Assembly (NCBI RefSeq): GCF_002197845.1
Contig: NZ_NIDE01000005.1
Coordinates: forward strand, 682,001-746,000
Direction: 5' to 3'
DNA length: 64,000 nucleotides
Origin: Fimbriiglobus ruber
GTDB taxonomy: Bacteria; Planctomycetota; Planctomycetia; Gemmatales; Gemmataceae
A program made the position numbers and the translations under genes. Below the pieces are notes generated by a model. The model was not told the DNA's origin, made no database searches, and saw only the letters and a list, made by a program, of their open reading frames with translations. Positions 46,074 to 55,946 of the stretch are shown here, one piece after another; positions within the stretch are counted from its first letter, which is position 1; every line of letters starts with the position of its first letter.

Positions 46074-47195
46074 TCACCCCGCCACATTCACGAACACCTT
46101 GAGCGCCTCTTTCTCCTCCAGCAGCTTCATCATCTCCTGGTACTTGTCCAGGCCGGCGACCGGGTGAGTGAGGATGCGGCTCGTCACGCCTGGGTAGGTC
46201 AGCTCGCCGTGCGAGAGTGCCTGGATGCCCAGCTCGAAGTGGCGGCGGTTGCCGTTCACGCTGGAGACGAGCAGCTTGTTGCCAAGCACCCATTCGAGGT
46301 TGATCTTCGCGCCGTCGACCGAGACGTCGTGCTTGCCGCCGGTGATGCTCGTCCAGATCAGAGCGCCGTTGATGCCGAGGACTTCCATCGCCCGGAAACA
46401 GATTTCCGCGTTCCCCGTCGCCTCGAAAATCAGGTCCGGCTTGCCGACCTGCTTGGCCAGGTCGGCCATCGAGGTTTGCTTGCTGCTCACGTAGGTCGCG
46501 CCGTACGCTTCGGTGATCTCGGACTTGCGGTGCGGCCCCGGCCGCGTGGCCAGGGTGTACACCTCCAGCCCGCGGAGGCGGAGCATCATCGTCGCGAGCA
46601 GGCCGATCTGGCCGGCGCCAAGGACGAACGCCCGCCGCGGCATCCAGACCTGAAGTCGCGTCTGGGCCAGGTACGCCTGCTCGATCGCCTTCGCACACAC
46701 GCTGGCCGGCTCGGCCAACACGCCCAGGTGCCGCAATTCCTTCGGCACCTTCACGATGTACTCGACGTCGTCCACGAACGACTCGGTGAGGTAGCCGTGG
46801 CACAGGTTGATCCCGCGCTCGTAGTAGACCTCCTCGCCCGTGATGTCGTTCCGCCCGATCACGTCGTACAGCGACCCGCCCGGCCGGCGGACGGTACACG
46901 AGACGTAGTCACCGGGCTTGACCTCCGTCACCTTGGAGCCGACTTCGAGAACCTGGCCAAAGCTCTCGTGGCCGATGACGAGGTGTTCGCCGCCCGGAGG
47001 AGCGTTCCCATAGAGGGCTTCGTTGATCTCGCGGTCGGTCGCGTCCACGCCGATCTGGAGCGTCTTGACGAGCACCGCCCGGCCCTCGGGGATCTTGCAC
47101 ACGTGCGGGTGTGGCTGGTCGCCCAGCTTGGGGGCCGGGATGTCGCGGAGGTGGACGCTGTTCGCTTTGCCGGGGAGGACGGCGATCGCTTTCAT
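46074..47195 (-). CDS. glucose 1-dehydrogenase-like zinc alcohol dehydrogenase
   Basis: 373 residues. It has the medium-chain dehydrogenase layout: 'ILV' type N-terminus, '[41 protein letters not shown]', the GHE zinc region, and the Rossmann motif '[20 protein letters not shown]'. The phrase 'D..RE...G..PPG...LV.GHE..G' is that of archaeal and bacterial glucose dehydrogenases. The catalytic Zn position normally Cys is 'GVDATDRE', where Asp replaces it, as in those enzymes. It probably oxidises glucose or related aldoses with NAD(P)+. Divergent from the GlcE-like gene across 238 bases. Confidence 0.8.
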   Translation of the reverse strand: MKAIAVLPGKANSVHLRDIPAPKLGDQPHPHVCKIPEGRAVLVKTLQIGVDATDREINEALYGNAPPGGEHLVIGHESFGQVLEVGSKVTEVKPGDYVSCTVRRPGGSLYDVIGRNDITGEEVYYERGINLCHGYLTESFVDDVEYIVKVPKELRHLGVLAEPASVCAKAIEQAYLAQTRLQVWMPRRAFVLGAGQIGLLATMMLRLRGLEVYTLATRPGPHRKSEITEAYGATYVSSKQTSMADLAKQVGKPDLIFEATGNAEICFRAMEVLGINGALIWTSITGGKHDVSVDGAKINLEWVLGNKLLVSSVNGNRRHFELGIQALSHGELTYPGVTSRILTHPVAGLDKYQEMMKLLEEKEALKVFVNVAG

Positions 47196-47433
47196 CGGAA
47201 TCAGACTCCTCGACAGGGGAACCCCGGCTGAAGACGAAAACAGAGTCGTCCGGTTTGTCCGGGTACGTAACGATAGGTCAATTTCGTATGGCGCCGCGCC
47301 GCCGGGGACAAGTGCCGCGCCCGACCCGGGCGGCCCTCCCCCGCCGCCCGCTTCCCCGCACCCGGCCCCGGTTCATAAAACGAACCGGGCGAGACTCGCC
47401 GACCGCTCCCCGCCCGCCGTCCCAGGAACCGCC

Positions 47434-48690
47434 GTGACCGACGCGCTGACGATCGACGACTTCGGCCCCCTCCCCGTCCGCCGGCCCGCGACCGTGTCCG
47501 ACCTCGGCGGCCTCGTCCGCGAGACGGCCGCCGCCGGGCAGGGTGTCTACCCGGTCGGTGGCGGCACCCACCTCGGCCTCGGCCTGCCCCCGAGCAAGCC
47601 GGGTATCGCGGTCGACACGCGGGGGCTCGATCAGGTGATCGACTACCCGGCGCGGGACATGACCATCACCGTCCGCGCTGGCGTCACGATCGAAAGCCTG
47701 CAAAAGACGCTCGCGGCCGAGGGTCAGTGGCTGCCGGTCGACGTGCCCGATCCCGCCAGGGCCACGCTCGGCGGCGCGCTGGCCGCGAACCTGTCCGGCC
47801 CCCGCCGACTCTCCCGCGGCACCCTCCGCGACTACGTCATCGGCATCAGCTTCGTGGCCGACGACGGGGTGGAAGTCAAGGGCGGCGGCCGGGTCGTGAA
47901 GAACGTGGCCGGGTACGACCTGATGAAGCTCCAGGTCGGCGCGCTGGGCACGCTCGGCATCGTCACCCAGGTGACGCTCAAGGTGACGCCCAAAGTCGAG
48001 GACCAGGCGATCATCGCATTCGGCGTCAACGCGGCCGCCGTCGGGCCGACCCTCGACCGGCTGCACGCATCCGCCGCTCGCCCTGCCGCCCTCGAACTGC
48101 TGAACGCGGCCGCCGCAAAGGTCGCGGCGGCGGCCGCGGGAATCCGGCTGCCCGAGTTCGACCCGTGGGTGATCGTCGCCGGCTTCGAGGAGAAGGCGGC
48201 CACGGTGACGTGGCAGCTCGCCTCTCTTCGCGACGAGTTGAAAACTGCCCCGGTCCGCGACGTGACCGAGTTCCGCGGCCCCGCGTGCAGCCCGATTTGG
48301 GCGGCCCTCACCGGGTTACAGACGACGCCCGACTCGCGGTTCACCTTTAAAGCGACGGTGCTGCCCAGCAAAATGGGAGTGTTCGCGACCGCCGCCGCGG
48401 CCGCCCACCCGGACCTGAGCGTCCACGCCCACGCGCTCAACGGGATCGCCTTCGGCCACCTCGCGGGCGATGCGACGGCCGACCGCGCCTCGGCCCTGCT
48501 GGCCGCCCTCGCCCCGACGACGGCCGACGCGAACGGCAGCCTGACCGTCCGCCTGTGCCCGCCCGAGTGGAAGAAGGTACTCCCGATCTGGGGCGCGCCC
48601 CGCGGCGACCGGGCGGTGATGCGGGCGGTCAAGGCCGCCCTCGACCCGAAAAACGTCTTCAACCCGGGGCGGTTGTTCGTGGATGCGTAA
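47434..48690 (+). CDS. glcE: GlcE-like FAD-binding oxidase subunit
   Basis: 418 residues from GTG 47434 (AGGA 6 bases upstream); the same frame runs far upstream but through the promoter region. The FAD-binding PCMH fold is clear: 'VYPVGGGTHLGLGLPPSKPGIAVDTRGLDQVIDYPARDMTITVRAGVTI' and 'LGGALAANLSGPRRLSRGTLRDYVIGISFV..DG..VKGGGRVVKNVAGYDLMKL'. The C-terminus, 'ALDPKNVFNPGRL', is the standard end of glycolate oxidase subunits. Glycolate or a similar 2-hydroxyacid is the likely substrate. GlcD and GlcF are not in the window. Confidence 0.85.
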   Translation: MTDALTIDDFGPLPVRRPATVSDLGGLVRETAAAGQGVYPVGGGTHLGLGLPPSKPGIAVDTRGLDQVIDYPARDMTITVRAGVTIESLQKTLAAEGQWLPVDVPDPARATLGGALAANLSGPRRLSRGTLRDYVIGISFVADDGVEVKGGGRVVKNVAGYDLMKLQVGALGTLGIVTQVTLKVTPKVEDQAIIAFGVNAAAVGPTLDRLHASAARPAALELLNAAAAKVAAAAAGIRLPEFDPWVIVAGFEEKAATVTWQLASLRDELKTAPVRDVTEFRGPACSPIWAALTGLQTTPDSRFTFKATVLPSKMGVFATAAAAAHPDLSVHAHALNGIAFGHLAGDATADRASALLAALAPTTADANGSLTVRLCPPEWKKVLPIWGAPRGDRAVMRAVKAALDPKNVFNPGRLFVDA

Positions 48691-48796
48691 CAGCCGCCCG
48701 AGGTTTTCTTTCGGCACGTTCCGAAGCAGGACAGCAAGTAGCGGGAGCCCATCAGGTTCCGGTAATGCGAGCGATCACGGGCCGGCCGGGCTGCCG

Positions 48797-49684
48797 TTAA
48801 GACTTGGCGCGTGTCTGCCAAGAGCGTTCGTCGGGATACGTGAGATGCACGAACTGCATGCCGAAACACGATGACAGCGGTTCCCATTCTCTCCGATTCG
48901 TTGAGACGGCGTGGGTAGCAGCCTCTGCCCCTTCTATGGCAATCAAACAGTCCCCGATATTGCGGCAATCGCCGTGAGACAATTCCGCCCGCGGGTCGGT
49001 GCATACCCGCCGCACTAAATCTAACGACTTGCGAAACTGATTCGGATTCGCGCCACCCACGGGGGTGGCACCGGCTTCCAGGGTGGGTTCCAGCCGGGAA
49101 GCGTGGTCGCGGATCGCCCGTTCGACCGTGCAGTGTTTGTTTTTTCCGCGGACGCACACGGGCAAGTTTGTTGCGAACCGCGCCGTCAACTTCTCGGGTC
49201 TCTCGCTCGCCCTGGTACACCGGATCTTATCTGTGAGTATCGCGTCGGCGTTGTCCGGGGAGTGAACCGAGTCGTACAGGTGGGGGATGACCGTTTCCAG
49301 TTGCTCGGCCGCCATCTCGGCCATCTGGACTTCGCGATTCGGCATCGTGGGCGGTACGCCGTGGACAATTTGCAGCATGTTATGAATGATGTGTAATCTT
49401 AAAGCTTGTTGTCTGTGGGCGGATTCGGTCACCGCATCCACCACACTGCTAAAGTGCGCTGCCCTCCGAAATGCTTGGTGCAGGAAGATGCACGCTTCGA
49501 TAATGGTCGCTTTGAATTCGAGTACCGTGATGCCGGTTGCGAATTTCCAACCGAACTGCGCGAGTTCCGCCGCGATCACCTCCCGCCGGTGAGGCGTTTT
49601 GCACCGATCCAAAAGTACGGTCGAGTCCAGCAGTGCCCGTTTCGCTTGGGCGTGTTGTTCAGGGACGATCCGCGTCATTCCCAT
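48797..49684 (-). CDS. PIN-like domain protein, possible toxin of a two-gene module
   Basis: 295 residues (ATG 49684; ATG 49678 also fits AAGGTG). The N-terminus has 'RALLDSTVLLDRCK', with the first PIN Asp. Near the C-terminus are 'SHGDCRNIGDCLIAIEGAEAATHAVSTNRREWEPL', matching the later PIN motifs (acidic plus 'T(N/D)R..(F/W)'). A long helical insert lies between, so it is larger than VapC. It overlaps the gene upstream by 26 bases. A ribonuclease role is inferred from the fold only. Confidence 0.5.
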   Translation of the reverse strand: MGMTRIVPEQHAQAKRALLDSTVLLDRCKTPHRREVIAAELAQFGWKFATGITVLEFKATIIEACIFLHQAFRRAAHFSSVVDAVTESAHRQQALRLHIIHNMLQIVHGVPPTMPNREVQMAEMAAEQLETVIPHLYDSVHSPDNADAILTDKIRCTRASERPEKLTARFATNLPVCVRGKNKHCTVERAIRDHASRLEPTLEAGATPVGGANPNQFRKSLDLVRRVCTDPRAELSHGDCRNIGDCLIAIEGAEAATHAVSTNRREWEPLSSCFGMQFVHLTYPDERSWQTRAKS

Positions 49685-50345
49685 TCACCTTGGTGATCTG
49701 GTATTCGCAAGTGACGACCGGCTTCGCCGCGGTGCCACGGAAAGGATCCAGACCGTGCGTTTTCATGATGGCGACGCATTCGTCTACCGCCGAATCATCG
49801 ACCAGATATCGGATCCGCAACGCCCGAGTGGCTTCCCGGAGGAATTCGACGACCCGGCGATCCCAAACGGCGTTGGAGGTTTGGAACAAGACAGCGGTCG
49901 CCCATCGCTTCAGGGCATCGCCTCTTCCCCATTTCACCGAGCGGAGCCCGTACAGCAAGGACGTGATTTCCACCGCCGCCCCTTCCCACTCCTCGGAGAG
50001 TTCACTGCTGGCGGGGTTTGACGAATCCGAAACGAAACACACTTCGCCTACTTGCTCGATGATTTGATCACAGGCCCGCCGGAAAGCGGCGTACTCAGAT
50101 GCCCGCTCAGCGCCTTGGCGACTCGAAGCGCCTTTCCCTTTCCCCCCGGCCCTAAGCTTCCGACGTCCCGGCCCGTGAACTCCGTCATTCTCTCCTGGTG
50201 CCACTGGGCGCACCGCTCCTGCACTCCCCGTCGCGGTCATGGCGGTCTGTCTGGTTTCCCCAGTGTCGGTTACCGTCGAAAGGCCCGTCCCGTTGGTCGG
50301 CAAGGCTACGATCGCAGAGAGCATCTGGTCGACACGGTCGGTCAT
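49659..50345 (-). CDS. partner gene of the PIN-like protein
   Basis: 228 residues from ATG 50345, behind AGGGTGAG. The first ~90 residues are disordered and basic (GPGRRKLRAGGKGKGASSR). The second half is folded: 'EWEGAAVEITSLLYGLRSVKWGRGDALKRWATAVLFQTSNAVWDRRVVEFLREATRALRIRYLVDD'. No known antitoxin motif is visible. The 26-base overlap with the PIN gene suggests tight coupling. The N-terminal Lys/Arg-rich region could bind nucleic acid. Confidence 0.5.
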   Translation of the reverse strand: MTDRVDQMLSAIVALPTNGTGLSTVTDTGETRQTAMTATGSAGAVRPVAPGENDGVHGPGRRKLRAGGKGKGASSRQGAERASEYAAFRRACDQIIEQVGEVCFVSDSSNPASSELSEEWEGAAVEITSLLYGLRSVKWGRGDALKRWATAVLFQTSNAVWDRRVVEFLREATRALRIRYLVDDSAVDECVAIMKTHGLDPFRGTAAKPVVTCEYQITKVNGNDADRP

Positions 50346-51223
50346 AACTCACCCTATTCATTTCGACGTAAGAATCTTTTGCGACTCGGATGGCCACTGT
50401 CTGGATTCTGTCAAAAAATCGTACAATGAAAATTCCTTGGCCGGCAACTCCCCTTCCAGTATCGTTTCCAAGCTCAGATCAATGGCTACGGATTCCAGGT
50501 AGGTCCCTTTCTGACTGTACTTTCCGCGAAATCGTGTGACGGCGTGTGGTAGCGAGTTCGGGTGGACAGAATGCCGGCCCGTCCGGGCCGATGGGGGTTA
50601 CCACACCAACCCACGCCCGAACGGACTCGGCCATGACATCGTCGCAGATCGCCCCTCCCACCGTCCACTGGTTTTCCCGCGTGGGAACCGCTCTCGACCG
50701 CCGTTCCGGCGCCCGACGGGCCCGGTTGCTCGTCGGGGCGGTTCTGGCTCGGAGTCGGCGGACGGTCACCGGGGGATTCGGGCGGCCGGGTTGGGTGACC
50801 AGTTCCGGTCGTGTGACACGACCGTGGCGGCCGTCGGCCGGACGCGTGCGCGACCCGGTTGGTGAGCGCGGTCGTCCAACCCCTGGTGGCCGCCGACGAG
50901 CACCGGACGCTGGCTCGCGATGACACCCCGACCGCGCGGTACGGGCCGCACGTCCAGGGCGCGGGGGGCATCACAACCCGACCCCCGGACCGGCCGGGTC
51001 GGCGTACGTGTACGGGCACGTGTGGGTCGCCCTCGGGTTGCTCGTGACGCACCCGACGTGGGGGACCACGGCCCTCCCGGTCCTCGCCCGGTTGTACGTC
51101 CGGGCGAAGGACGTGGCGGGCCTTCCGGCGGCCGACCGGCCGGCCTTCCGGACCACGCACGCGAGGGCCGTCGAACTCGTCCGGTGGGCGGTGTCGTGCC
51201 TCGCGTCGTGGGGCAAAGGGCGA

Positions 51224-52588
51224 CCGGAACAATTACTTCACCCTTTGGCCGCACCCGAAACTCCTTGGCGTGGCCGGATGGTATAGTTCCAACTCGGACA
51301 GGTCTTATGCCGTCGCAAGCGCAACTTCCTCATCTCGTGATCCGTGACCTTCAGGCCCCTCTCATAGTTTCCCCGCAACAACACGGCTTTCACCTGCAAG
51401 CCTGTTTCGGTTCTCGTGTCCTGAATATAGCCCAACAAGATCAACCACGAACGCAAGGGCTTGCCGGCCCAGTTGATGCTGATAAAGCTGAACAGCCGAT
51501 GCTCAATCGGGTTCCACTTGGAGCCACCGCGGGGGTAGTGGCACACCGTCACCTCCAGGTTGAAGGCGTCAGCCAGCCGTTCCTGCAACTGACGCTTCCA
51601 CATCCGAGGCCGACAGCCATTACTGCCACCCGAGTCCGCCAGGATCAGGAGTTTGGTAGCGTCCGGGAAACGACGGCGACCGTGGCTCTTCCACCACGAG
51701 ACAATCGCATCGACCGCAAACTCCGGCGTGTCGGCCGATTCGCCCACGTACACGTAACCGCGGTCGTGTTGTACCAGGTAGATGCCATACGGGGTGGCCC
51801 GGCCCTCGGCGTCACTGAGGAAGTCATAAGCGTTGACCTCGTCCGCCTCGTGGCACCAGGTCTGCCCATCCTGCTGGAAGTTGCCGATCAACTCTTTTTT
51901 CTTGGTATCCACGCTGATGACCGGCCTGCCCGCTTTCAGGAACCGCCGCTTCTGGTGGGCGATGTAGCGGAACTGACGATCCCGATCGGGGTGCGGTGGG
52001 CCGGTAAACCGTTTCCGATTCGCCTTCAACGAGTACTTGAGTTTGTGGAGCAAACGCCGGACGGTCTTGGGGTCGATGGCATGGCCTCGTTGGGCCAGCA
52101 GTTGGCCCAGTCGCTTCAGGCTCAGACGCACCCACCGCTGTTTCGTCATCGGGTCGCCGCCGGTGTCATCGACCAGCAGGGCTACCAGGTCTCGCTCCAG
52201 GACCGGATCTTTTTTTCCAAGGGCGGGCGGCCCGCTCCAGGGCGGCGGACCCGTCCCGGCGGGAGGTTGGCAAAAGCCGACCCTAACTCTTGGCGTCCCC
52301 GGCGAATGGTCTGGACGTGGAGGCCTGTGATGGAGGATACCAGGCGGTCACCGCCGTGGCCGATGCGCTGGGCTTCCCAGGCCGCCAGCCAGCGTCGCTG
52401 TTGCTCGTTGAGCCGACTGAGGAGCAAGTTGAGTTGTCGGTGGACCTCCTTGTTGGGATGGTCTGTCGCCTGGAGGCAATCAGGACATCGACATTGGTGA
52501 AGCGGGGTAGGGTGCATGATGTGGTCTCCAGCTGACGCAACAAGCCATGCAAGTGATTGTAGGGACAAGGGTGAAGTAATTGTTCCGG
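51224..52588 (-). mobile_element. ISAzo13-family element nested in the IS701-like element
   Basis: Inverted ends share GGAACAATTACTTCACCC plus a few bases on each side (from 51224; complement ending 52588). Target-repeat length is uncertain because the ends and target are partly palindromic. The transposase inside is intact apart from a slippery site. Confidence 0.7.
51238..52568 (-). CDS. ISAzo13 transposase, two frames
   Basis: The N-terminal frame (52568 to 52182) has an HTH-like 'LHVQTIRRGRQEL'. At an A7 run (A AAA AAG, minus strand near 52208-52216) a -1 shift gives '(K)KDPVLERDLVALLVDDTGGDPMTKQRWVRLSLKRL' and the catalytic part: 'VISVDTKKKELIGNF', 'LILADSGGSNG' and 'RGGSKWNPIEHRLFSFIS'. 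These are ISAzo13 landmarks. A classical slippery heptamer supports programmed frameshifting. The stop is near 51238. Confidence 0.8.
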
Positions 52589-53366
52589 CCGCCCAAAGCC
52601 CTGTGGGTGGTGGCCGACGGGGCGTACGCCACGGCCCCGTTCCTGACGCCGGTCAACGCCCTCGGGGTGCGGGTCGTCAGCCGCCTGCGGAAGGACGCGG
52701 CCCTGTGGACGGAACCCGGTCCGCGGCGGCCGGGCCCGCGGGGGCGGCGACGGATCTCCGGCGACCGGCGGATGTCCCTGGCCGAGCGGGCCGGTCAGAA
52801 GGGCGGGTGGTCGACCGGGACGTTCGACCTGTACGGGAAGGCCACGGTCAAGCGGTACAAGACGTTCGTCGCCACGTGGCGGCCGGCCGGCGGGGCCATC
52901 CGGGTCGTCCGGGTCGACGAGCCGACCGGGTGGCGGGCGTACTTCTGCACCGACCCGGCGGCCACCGTGGCCGACATCCTGACGCGGGTAGCTGGCCGGT
53001 TCACCCTGGAGGCCACGTTCCGCGACCTCAAGCACGTGGTCGGAGCGGGCCAGCAACAAGTCCGGCGATTGCCCGCCAACGTCGGGGCGTTCCATGTCTG
53101 CCTGTGGACGTTCGTGATGACCGAAGCATGGGCGTGGAACGCGACCCCGGACGCACTCGTCGGGCACCGGGCGACGGCCCCGTGGGACGACGCCGCCCGG
53201 CGACCGAGCCACGCCGACAAGCGGCGGGGATGGCGGCGGGAATTACAGGGGAAAGAGATTCGAGCGGCTCTGCGGCCGGGCATGACCGAGGCGGAAATCC
53301 AGGCCGCCGCCGAGCGGCTATTGGACCTGGCGGCTTAACAGCGACGAATTCGCGGAAAGAGCAGAC

Positions 53367-54204
53367 ATTGTGCGAGCGGGGTCGAACAGAAGAAGGGGTT
53401 GTCCACTTGCGCTCGGCCGTCGTTCGGCGGCCCGGCCGCGCCGACGTCCGACAAACTCTGGGATGTGCAGCGCTCACCCTCCGACAATTCGGGGAAGCCG
53501 CAGCCGAATTCCAGTCCGCCGTCGACCTTCGACCCGAAGACCCCGACTTGCACTCCGGATTGGCCGAGGCCCTCATCGGGCAAAAAAAATTGTCCGAAGC
53601 GGCCAAGGCCTTCCGTCGCTCGTTGCATTTGCGGCCCGATCAACCCGGTCTCGAGAACAACCTCGGCTTGGCCCTGCACGAACTGGGCGACTACGAGGTC
53701 GCCGCGTCCCACTATCGGCGCGCCCTTTCGCTTGAGCCGAACTTCCCCGAAGCTTACTGCAATCTCGGCAACACGCTCGCCAAACTCGGCGACATGACCG
53801 GCGCTCTCAGTGCTTTGCGGCAAGCGGTACACCGGCAACCGGAGAATCCGCTCCATCACGCGAACCTCGGGGAATGTTACCTCGACTACGGCGACCCCGC
53901 GGAGGCCCGATCCTGCTTCTCCGAAGCCTTGCGTTTAGACCCCGAAAATTCGCTGCACCACAGGCGTATGGCGGCCGCGTGTTTGACTCTGGGCGATTGG
54001 GAACGTGGTTGGGCGGAATACGAGTGGCGGTGGCGAGACAACGACCAACTCCGCCCGCCGCCCGTCACCCAGCCCCGCTGGTCAGGCGAGCTGTTGCAGG
54101 GTCGAACGATTTTAATTCACGCAGAACAAGGGCACGGCGACACGTTGCAATTCGTCCGCTTCGCCAAATCGCTTAAAGATCGCGGCGCGCGAGTCGTGGT
54201 GTGG
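53367..54204 (+). pseudogene. TPR protein fragment (TPR-glycosyltransferase type)
   Basis: The open frame encodes six or so clear TPR units, e.g. 'ALRLDPENSLHHRRMAAACLTLGDWERGWAEYEWRW', 'NLGLALHELGDYEVAASHYRRALSLEPNFPEAYCNLGNTLAKLGDM'. Then comes the start of a glycosyltransferase-9-like domain: 'RWSGELLQGRTILIHAEQGHGDTLQFVRFAKSLKDRGARVVV'. The 5' side is cut by the IS701-like element and the 3' side by IS3, so both ends are missing. Upstream of the IS701-like element the same frame is open for about 35 codons but has a stop before any start. Confidence 0.65.
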
Positions 54205-55600
54205 TGAACTGGACCCCAAAAACTGGACCAAGGCATAAGGTGAAAAATCGGGAGTCAATCGCGAGGCCAGGAGAGGAGGTTGGTCATGGCGAGGAAGCGT
54301 CGGGTTTTGAGTTCGCAATTCAAGGCGAAGGTGGCAATGGCCGCGGCCAAGGAAGACCAGACGCTGTCGGCGTTGGCGAGCAAATTCGCGGTCCACAGCA
54401 ACCAGGTTCCGGCGTGGAAGAAGACGCTGGTCGAGCGGGTCGCGGAACTGTTTGAAGACGGTCGGATGAAGACGGAGTCGGGGCCGAGTACCGACGACTG
54501 GTTCGCGCAAATCGGCCGTCTCCAGGTCGAACTCGAGTGGCTCAAAAAAAGGCGAGTCTGCCGGTTGAGGCTCGGCGTGGGTGGGTTGAATTCGACGATG
54601 CGCCGCTCAGCGTGCGTCGACAGTGCGAACTTCTGGGGTTGGGGCGATCGAGTTGCTACTACGAGGCGGTGCCGGAATCGGAGGAGAACCTTCGGCTGAT
54701 GCGTTTGATCGACGGGCAATACTTGAAGACGCCATTTTATGGATCGCGTCGCATGGCGTGGTGGCTGGGGACACAGGGGACCGACGCGAACCGCAAGCGG
54801 GTACGACGGCTGATGCGGGCGATGGGGTTGGAGGCCATTCGTCCGAAGCCGCGGCTCTCGCTGCCAGATGGTTGCCACCGCATGTATCCCTATCTTTTGC
54901 GGGATTTTGCCGCGACGCGGGCCGACGACGTCTGGAGCACGGATATCACCTACGTGCCGATGCGTCGCGGCTTTTTGTCCCTCGCGGCGGTGATCGATTG
55001 GTTCAGCCGTTGCGTCTTGGCGTGGCGGTTGTCGAACAGTTTGGAGGGGCGTTTTTGCACGGACGTGTTGGACGAGGCGCTGGCGAACGGACGGCCGCTC
55101 ATCTTCAACGCGGATCAGGGGTGCCAGTTCACGGCGACCGCGTTCACGAGCCGGTTGGAGGCGGCGGGCGTGAAGGTGAGCATGGATGGTCGCGGTCGCT
55201 GCCTGGGCAATGTGTTCGTGGAGCGGCTTTGGCGGACGGTGAAATATGAGGAGATTTACCTGAAAGACTATGCTGATGTTCGTGAGGTCGAACATTCGTT
55301 GGCAAAGTATTTCCGATTTTACTGCGACGAAAGGCCGCACAGTTCGCTCGGGATGCGGACACCGGCGGAGGTGTACGCGGAAGGGCGATCCCGGAACCCG
55401 GCGTGAAAGGGGCCGACCGCGAATGCGTGGAGCGGGAAGAGTAAAAACAGAAGAGCCGGCGAGACGATGATCGGTTCGGAGTCCCTGAAGGATGGGAAGC
55501 GCGTATCGGCCGAACCGTTCCCGGGGTGGCCGAGACATCCGACGACTCCACCTTATACCATACCAAGCAATTTTTGGTCCAACAAATGGGGTCCACTTCA
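54205..55600 (+). mobile_element. IS3-family element
   Basis: 1396 bp. Inverted ends begin TGAA.TGGACCCCA and share TGGACC further in; the 3-bp target repeat TGG lies at 54202-54204 and 55601-55603, the IS3 length. It truncates the TPR fragment. Confidence 0.85.
54286..55406 (+). CDS. IS3 transposase OrfA-OrfB
   Basis: OrfA starts at ATG 54286 behind AGGAGAGGAGG: 'SSQFKAKVAMAAAKEDQTLSALASKFAVHSNQVPAWKK', the IS3 HTH and zipper. At A7 (near 54544-54550) a -1 shift leads to OrfB: 'YGSRRMAWWL', 'VWSTDITYVP', 'VIDWFSRCVLAW', 'FNADQGCQFT' and 'GRCLGNVFVERLWRTVKYEEIY', with the rve DDE residues all present. The slippery run is typical of IS3. Probably active. Confidence 0.9.
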
Positions 55601-55703
55601 TGGTGCTGGGGTAGGCAGCTCAAAAGGGGGCGGATTTTTTGATACTCTAATGGTGGCATTTTGGTGAGGTTAAAAATCCCCGTCCGAACCCCCGAGCCCC
55701 GTC

Positions 55704-55946
55704 ATGGACACACTCACTCTGACCCCGGAACAAGAGCAACGGGCCGACGAACTCTACCAGCGGTTCCAGGATCTGTTCTGCGAGGAAGCCAAGCGGGTCG
55801 CCCGCCTGTTGGCCAGTAAGTCCGACGATCAACTCCTCGGGAAGACCGAGTTCGAACTCCGGGATCGGGTCCACGAACTGGCCGCCCGGAGTCTTCAGAC
55901 CGCTCTCGACGAGCGGAAAAAAGGGGGTACCAGGGGTCGACCATGA
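55704..55946 (+). CDS. ISKra4 accessory OrfA
   Basis: 80 residues, acidic and helical (TPEQEQRADELYQRFQDLFCEEAKRVARLLASK). It overlaps the transposase by an ATGA junction. Corresponds to the small ORF or transposase N-terminus of ISKra4 elements. Confidence 0.65.
   Translation: MDTLTLTPEQEQRADELYQRFQDLFCEEAKRVARLLASKSDDQLLGKTEFELRDRVHELAARSLQTALDERKKGGTRGRP

Larger units (their letters stand above)
50633..53338 (+). pseudogene. IS701/IS4-like transposase, frameshifted and split
   Basis: The 5' part changes frame several times between 50633 and 51235: 'TVHWFSRVGTALDRRSGARRARLLVGAVLA', then 'AAGLGDQFRSCDTTVAAVG', then 'VAADEHRTLARDDTPTARYGPHVQGAG' (candidate catalytic Asp), then 'YVYGHVWVALGLLV'. 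The 3' part (52589 on) is one open frame: 'ALWVVADGAYATAPFLTPV' and 'GWRAYFCTDPAATVADILTRVAGRFTLEATFRDLKHVVGAGQQQVR' (candidate Asp and Glu). Not functional as written. Confidence 0.65.
50516..53363 (+). mobile_element. IS701/IS4-like element, decayed, host of ISAzo13
   Basis: Inverted ends share CTTTCCGCGAA and TCGT with a few mismatches (50516-50535 and complement 53344-53363). The flanking GAC at 50513-50515 and 53364-53366 could be a target repeat. Its transposase is in pieces and is also split by the ISAzo13 element at 51224-52588. Confidence 0.65.

Noticed and set aside
54205-55600. Composite transposon made by IS3 and the neighbouring ISKra4-like element
   Set aside because: The two belong to different families, lie side by side and enclose no cargo; IS3 has its own 3-bp target repeat.
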